NCBI GenBank assembly: GCA_016858145.1
Contig: JAEHOE010000001.1
Span: 2,294,001 to 2,358,000, forward strand
Length of the DNA stretch: 64,000 nt
Reading direction: 5' to 3'
Source: Edaphochlamys debaryana
Lineage: Eukaryota > Chlorophyta > Chlorophyceae > Chlamydomonadales
This document shows, piece by piece, positions 59,610 through 64,000 of the stretch; the first letter of the stretch is position 1, and each line of letters opens with the position of its first letter. The translations under genes were made by a program, and so were the position numbers. The notes beneath the pieces are model-generated. The model searched no databases, was not told where the DNA came from, and worked only from the letters and a program-made list of their open reading frames with translations.

Positions 59610-60858
59610 TGGTGCTCGGGGAGGTTGGCCGGCCGAGGCCCCTCCAGCCCGGCTGCAGAACAGTCTAGGGAGGATGTGGACCCGTGTGCTTTGCCCTAGG
59701 GGTTGCAGCCGTGAGGAGGGCTGCGGAAGGTGGGCGCGGTAGGGCTGGCCAGTGCTCCCTTGCGGATGGAGCGTTTAAATGATGCCTTGCGCGCGGTGAG
59801 GGATGGCGCAAGGATGAGGTTGGTTGAGCGTGCGAGCGTCTTCATTCTAGAGGAGGTCTTCTGTACTGAACCCGATACACCCATGAGGGGGCGACACCAT
59901 TTCTCCGCCTTCATCCCTGCACATGCATAGTACTCTTCTAAGCTTGGCCGCATTCGTGACCTGTGGGATGTGGACTTCATCGTTTCGTGATCCTGCGTTA
60001 CTGCGTTACTGTCTTCTCGGAGATGCTTGGGGGATACTCGATGCTCCGCCACATCGGTAGTGAACTAGTGATCCCCAGGATGGGCATCCTCGTGCTGCGC
60101 ACTCCTACTCTTGATCGCATGCATCCTTCTTAGCTGGCAGGCGCCAAGCCGCCAAGACGCTTCTTACTCTTGAGGGGCTCGCTGTGGCCTGTGGGTGTTA
60201 GCGTGGACTTTTGTATGTGTTGGGGGGGCGGAGGGGGGAGGGGGTAGAAGATCAACTTTGGGAAGGTTGGGCGCTGTTCGAGTGGTGCCGGGGTGGCGAA
60301 CCCCGTTGTGACCCTGCATCCCCCCTGGCAAGATCCTTTCATCAGTCATAAGCATGAGCCTGCGAGGGAAAGGGAGCAGGTTAGGATGTTGCGAGTCGGG
60401 TGGACCCGCGGGACAAACCCTTGCTGCTCAAAGGCTCGAGCCGGTGCCGGGTAGCTGCTGCGCTGACATATAGAGCATAAGCGCTCGCCACGGGCTTTGC
60501 GCGCTCAGCGGCGGTCTCGAAACTGTCGGAGCGACCAATCCTCTTCCACCGGCCCTCGCCAAGCACATTCCGGGCTTTGCTGCCCCGCTCCTTGCATACA
60601 GTAGACTTCACTTGACGCAGCGCCCAGCAACTGAGCAGTGGCGCGCGCTCGAAAGCGATCCTCCGAGTCCCCCGCGTTGGCTCCACGCAAGCACCACGGC
60701 TTGCGCGGACGCTTGCGCGTTACCTTGGTATCACACGCCAAGCTGCCCTCGTTCTTCACGCGACGCCTGCTAGCGCTGCGTCGTAAGGCCTCGACGGGCC
60801 CACTCGACCGCTCAGGTCCTCCAACTCGCGGGAACCCGCGCTTGCGCCAAGCAACGCC
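59610..60858. other. Intergenic region before the MCC alpha gene
   Basis: About 1.2 kb without a supported gene. A G-rich tract lies near 60219-60245. The part from about 60500 onward probably holds the promoter and 5' UTR of the carboxylase gene. Confidence 0.5.
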
Positions 60859-63800
60859 ATGGCGAGCGGCCAGGCCGCGCATTGGCTGCTCAGCCTCTCG
60901 CTGGGCAGCTCCGTCGCGCGCCGCGGCTCCGCTGTCAGTCGCTGGCGGGCCGGTCGCTGGCCATGCCCGTCCTTCTCCGTCGCCGGCATCTCCACATCCT
61001 CCGCCACGCCCCACTCCTCCGACGCCCCCGCCGCCGCGACCCCGCCCCTCATCAAGAAGCTGCTGGTCGCGAACCGTGGCGAGATCGCGTGCCGCGTGCT
61101 CACCACGGCCCGCAAGCTGGGCGTGCCCTCCGTAGCGGTCTACAGCGAGGCGGACCGGGCGGCCAAGCACGTGGGCCTGGCTGACGAGGCGTACTGCATC
61201 GGGGGGGCGGCTGCAAGGGACAGCTACCTCAGGTGTGTGGCCGGAAGGGCGTGTGCCGAGTGCCCGAGTCCCCACGCTTTCTGTACTCTTCCCGCAACGT
61301 GTGCACCCTCCCACCCTACCACGGCCTCCTGCCCTCCCCGGCCCTTCCCCCTCCTGGTCCCCCCAGGACCGACGCCATCCTGGACGTGGCCCGCCGTACG
61401 GGTGCCACTGCCGTACACCCCGGGTACGGCTTCCTGTCGGAGAACGCCGGCTTCGCGGAGGCGTGTGCGGCGGCCGGGGTGGCGTTCGTGGGCCCCCCTC
61501 CCGACGCCATTCGGGCCATGGGGGACAAGGCCAAGGCCAAGGCCATCATGGTGTGGGGGGAGGGGGGAGAGGGGGGGGAGGGGAAGGAGGGAGGGCAAAT
61601 GGGGAAGGGGCAGCGGTGGGGTGAAAGGGGGGCGGCGGGGGAGAGGAGGGAAGGTTGGGGGGGGGGATGGGGAAGAGCAGGGCATTGCCGGGCCGGACGT
61701 GCAGGAAGGCGGACAGGAGAGGCTTAGGGATCGGCTCCCTCACCCTGCACCTGCGCTGCACCTGCGGCTGCTGCCCCGTTGCCCCCCCCCTGTCCTCGAC
61801 CTTAACCGGCGCTGCCGTGCTCCCTCTGCCCCCTCCCTCCACCACCCCAGTCCGCCGCGGGTGTGCCGGTGGTCCCGGGCTACCACGGAGACGACCAGAG
61901 CGAGGAGCGGTGCGAAGGGGGGGGGCGCGGGCGTACAGGAGGGGACACGGCGGCGGTCCACTGACTCTGGCTGACTCTACAGCCCTGGACCTGCTACCCA
62001 TGCCTGCCCCTGCCCTCCTGTGCTGCCCTTCCACACTGCCCTTCCCCCCTCCAAACCCACACCCCACACCCCACACCCCTCACCCAACCTGCCCCCCCCC
62101 CCCAGGCTGGTCTCCGAGGCCCAGCGCGTGGGCTTCCCCCTGCTGGTCAAGGCCGTCAGCGGGGGCGGGGGCAAGGGCATGAAGCTGGCCGCGGGGCCGG
62201 AGGACCTGCGGGACGCCATACGGTGAGCCGTGCCAGGGCTGCCTGCAGCACGGCTCCTTCACCACGTGTACATGCATTCTCGCTTGGACTACTGGCACTT
62301 GCTCCATATTTCTGGCCTCTCTCTCTCCGCGGACCCAGACGTCTGCACTCGTGCCGTAATGCTCGTGCTTCCTGCCCTCGCCGCCCCGCCGCCAGCTCCG
62401 CCCGGCGTGAGGCCCTGGCCTCGTTCGGTGACGACCGAGTCATCCTGGAGCGCTACGTGCAGCGGCCCCGGCACGTGGAGGTGCAGGTGGGGGCGGGGCG
62501 GGCCGCAACCTGCGTGCGGCAACGGTCTGCTGCGCCCCGCACGCCCTGCCTGCGACCCCGCCCAGTGAACCAGCCCCCAGATCATACCCCAGTCCCCATC
62601 CCGCCCCGCCCTCTCCGGCCCCTTACCCACACCAAGCCACTCCCCCCACTACCCACAAGGTGTTTGCCGACCGGCACGGCGACGCGGTGTACCTGTTTGA
62701 CCGCGACTGCTCCCTGCAGCGCCGCCACCAGAAGGTCATCGAGGAGGCGCCCGCGCCGGGGCTGCCGGACGCATTCCACAGGTGGGTGCGCGCGCCCCCC
62801 GCACCCCGCCCCCCCCCCTCGCTCGAGGAAGCTCGACGTAGCTCTTGCCCGGGGGTCAGAATGGGCGGGTGGGTGCCACAGCGGTGGACAGACGGGTTGG
62901 TGCTTTGGGCAGGTGGGGCTCATGAGCCCGCCCTTGCGACGCCAAACCTCAAAAGACCAAAAGATCGCCCCCCCCCGCCCTGGCCGCCCCGCCCTGGCCG
63001 CCCCGCAACGCACCGTTCCCGGACCCACCCACCTCACTGCCCCGACAGGAGTATTGGCGAGGCGGCGGTGCGCGCCGCCCAGGCGGTGGGGTACGTGAAC
63101 GCCGGCACCGTGGAGTTCATCGTGGACACGGACAGCGGGGGCGAGTTCTTCTTCATGGAGATGAACACGCGGCTGCAGGTGGGGGCCGCGGCCTGCTCGG
63201 GTGTTTGGCTTTCTGGAGTCTGGCGGCTTGGCTCTTCTGCGACACCGCGAGCCCTTCGTGCCACGTATGTCGTCAGTGTGTGTGCGGTGCCCAGGTCAGG
63301 TAGCGGGCAGCGGGGCAGCAGGCTCAGTTCGCCCGACGACCACCTACCGGTACACCCTCCCCCCCCCCCCGCCTTCCCGCCCAGGTGGAGCACCCGGTGA
63401 CCGAGGCCATCACGGGCCAGGACCTGGTGGCCTGGCAGCTGGCGGTGGCGGCGGGGGCCAGGCTGCCGCTGGACCAGGCGGGGCTGGCGGCGGAGGCGGC
63501 GAGGCACGGCCACGCCTTCGAGGCGCGCATCTACGCGGAGAGCCCCCGCAACAACTTCCTGCCGGGTGGGGGCGGGGGCGGGGCAGTGAGGGTGGGGGTT
63601 TGGTGTGGAGGGCAGCTGCCTCAGGAGATGGGGCCAAACATGGTGCGTTGATGAGGGGAGGGATGGGAAGGGGTGAGGCGATGGCAAGCAGGGTGCATCA
63701 GCCCGGCGGTCCAGTCCGGTCCGGTCCAATCCCGTGCGCTCATGTCCGCTCCCTCCTCCCACCCACCCGCCCCGCAGGCGCGGGCACGGTTCGGCGCTGG

Positions 63801-64000
63801 CGCACGCCCGCCGCCGCCACCTTCGAGAACGCCCCCCTCCGCGTGGACAGCGGCGTGCGGGAGGTGGGCGGGGCGCGGCCGGGAGACCCCTCCTACTCGA
63901 GTTTGGGGGGATGGCGTGTCTGCACGGTCCGCCTGCCAACCCACCTTCTCCCACCCATACCTCCCTCTCCCCACGACGTAAACCCGCTCAATTCCACACA
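60859..64000 (+). CDS. MCCA: 3-methylcrotonyl-CoA carboxylase alpha (biotin carboxylase), 3' truncated by window
   Basis: Nine exons visible: 60859-61232, 61367-61550, 61851-61909, 62106-62222, 62396-62486, 62660-62781, 63049-63178, 63385-63565 and 63778-63863; 448 residues before the window ends in an intron. The first 60 or so residues are Ala/Ser/Arg-rich, fitting a mitochondrial presequence. Then come the biotin-carboxylase N-domain ([16 protein letters not shown]), [17 protein letters not shown], the ATP-grasp glycine loop (SGGGGKGMK) and the catalytic core [14 protein letters not shown] across an intron, followed by [20 protein letters not shown]. The [19 protein letters not shown] segment fits MCC better than propionyl- or acetyl-CoA carboxylase. 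MCC carboxylates 3-methylcrotonyl-CoA in leucine breakdown in mitochondria. The biotinyl domain (MKM) should lie beyond the window. Introns 2 and 3 hold long G- and C-rich runs. Confidence 0.9.

Overview
The window is nuclear DNA of a green alga, almost certainly a volvocine (Chlamydomonas/Gonium/Volvox lineage). Signs seen in the sequence: very high GC, genes cut into many short exons with GTGAGY-type donors and CAG acceptors, TGTAA poly(A) signals, replication-type histone genes in divergent H3/H4 pairs ending in a 3' stem-loop, and an H3 with the shortened K27-T28-P N-terminal tail that I know from volvocine algae. The window cannot fix the species. All exon maps below were made by eye from reading frame, splice phase and paralogue comparison.

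Left part (1-15 kb): a UXT-like prefoldin protein (360-1092,+), the mRNA export factor RAE1 on a single exon (2776-3834,+), a bacterial-type ribosomal protein L1, probably mitochondrial (5056-7790,+), a very long low-complexity protein with a degenerate C-terminal RING (13183-9073,-), and a Cys/Pro-rich protein of unknown function (14382-13614,-, 5' end unresolved).

Centre (15.7-41.2 kb): the main feature is an array of four paralogous EGF-exostosin glycosyltransferases (GT47). Copies A (15748-21696,+), B (22801-28388,+), C (35094-29225,-) and D (35747-41219,+) each have 20-22 exons and encode about 800-870 residues. Each has a signal-peptide-like N-terminus, two EGF-like cysteine modules and an exostosin domain. 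The copies share exon phases, have patchwork-identical introns and differ by several lineage-specific introns. An ADP-ribosylglycohydrolase of the crystallin-J1/SelJ type follows (45331-42093,-).

Right part (45.8-64 kb): two near-identical H3-H4 divergent pairs form a 1.13-kb inverted repeat around a 6.7-kb spacer. The spacer holds a volvocine-type NHL-repeat/BTB gene with an apparent frameshift and a GT90 (CAP10-like) glycosyltransferase. Next come a stretch I could not resolve (54.9-57.1 kb), a four-helix membrane protein of unknown function (57124-59541,+), and the 5' two thirds of 3-methylcrotonyl-CoA carboxylase alpha (60859 to the window end,+).

Functionally, five glycosyltransferases predicted to act in the secretory pathway (four GT47, one GT90) lie within 38 kb. 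This could relate to the glycoprotein cell wall of volvocine algae, but that is inference. The remaining genes are unrelated housekeeping functions, as expected of a eukaryotic chromosome.
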